Of a DNA stretch of 64,000 nucleotides, positions 63,977 through 64,000 are shown piece by piece. The stretch spans positions 124,001 to 188,000 of the forward strand of contig NZ_BNJG01000005.1 of NCBI RefSeq assembly GCF_016587375.1. Direction: 5' to 3'. Source of the DNA: Ktedonobacter robiniae. Lineage in GTDB: Bacteria > Chloroflexota > Ktedonobacteria > Ktedonobacterales > Ktedonobacteraceae. The stretch's first letter is position 1; each line of letters starts with the position of its first letter. A program made the position numbers and the translations under genes. The notes beneath the pieces were generated by a model that was not told the origin of the DNA, made no database searches, and saw nothing but the letters and a program-made list of their open reading frames with translations.

Positions 63977-64000
63977 AAAGAGGGAAGCCCGGGATACATG

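Overview
The window looks like an accessory, transposon-saturated stretch of a Ktedonobacteria-type (Chloroflexota) chromosome. This is an inference from gene content: a giant HTH-NB-ARC-WD40 STAND protein, an MmyB-type XRE regulator, a membrane pseudokinase with a baseplate-J-like ectodomain, ISKra4-like, IS110, IS6, IS256, IS630, IS701 and IS1182 transposases, and many remnants with close paralogues typical of that class. No rRNA, tRNA or CRISPR array was seen.

Layout. 0-0.6 kb: transposase debris. 0.68-4.35 kb: STAND protein with 14 WD40 repeats, divergent from an alpha/beta hydrolase (4.9-5.7 kb). 6-13.4 kb: an NmrA-like SDR, a DUF1269-DUF1211 (TMEM175-type channel) pair, a cydD remnant, a DHA2 drug exporter, a GAF protein, a PPOX/F420 flavoprotein, a 0.75-kb intergenic region packed with inverted repeats, and a broken LLM oxidoreductase. 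13.8-20.4 kb: nested mobile elements. An IS110 transposase gene is split by a 2-kb serine-recombinase element, and an integrase gene is split by an IS6 element with a perfect 8-bp target duplication. 20.5-26.5 kb: a TPR-protein remnant, a membrane esterase, an XRE regulator and an SDR. 26.7-29.6 kb: two identical 162-bp MITEs bracket the pseudokinase gene. 29.6-31.2 kb: an Imm5-like immunity gene among ABC and AAA-ATPase remnants. 31.2-35.2 kb: a compact TetR regulon (exporter, alpha/beta hydrolase, cupin, TetR), each unit with its own copy of the same palindromic operator. 35.3-37.8 kb: two decayed IS6 copies around an Asn/Gly-rich repeat protein. 38-42.5 kb: one broken and one intact cation-efflux protein, an arsenate-reductase-like pseudogene, a bicupin pseudogene. 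42.7-47.8 kb: a flavin-based membrane electron-transfer operon (FMN-binding protein, ApbE, RnfD-flavin reductase) and a NarL-type two-component system. 48-60.3 kb: mostly transposon graveyard plus one TnpB gene, an amidohydrolase-MerR pair, a methyltransferase and a carboxymuconolactone decarboxylase remnant. 60.5-64 kb: DUF2200, then a MerR regulator whose spacer-extended operator recurs before a carbonic anhydrase and an NmrA-like protein.

How the genes work together. The clearest functional units are the TetR regulon (probable response to a toxic organic compound: export, hydrolysis, cupin chemistry), the MerR-carbonic anhydrase-NmrA module, the ApbE-dependent electron-transfer operon, and the overlapping histidine kinase/response regulator pair. 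Many other genes carry exactly one or two lesions (in-frame stop or 1-nt shift). Recent decay or uncorrected sequencing error cannot be told apart from the sequence alone; several shifts lie in C or G runs.
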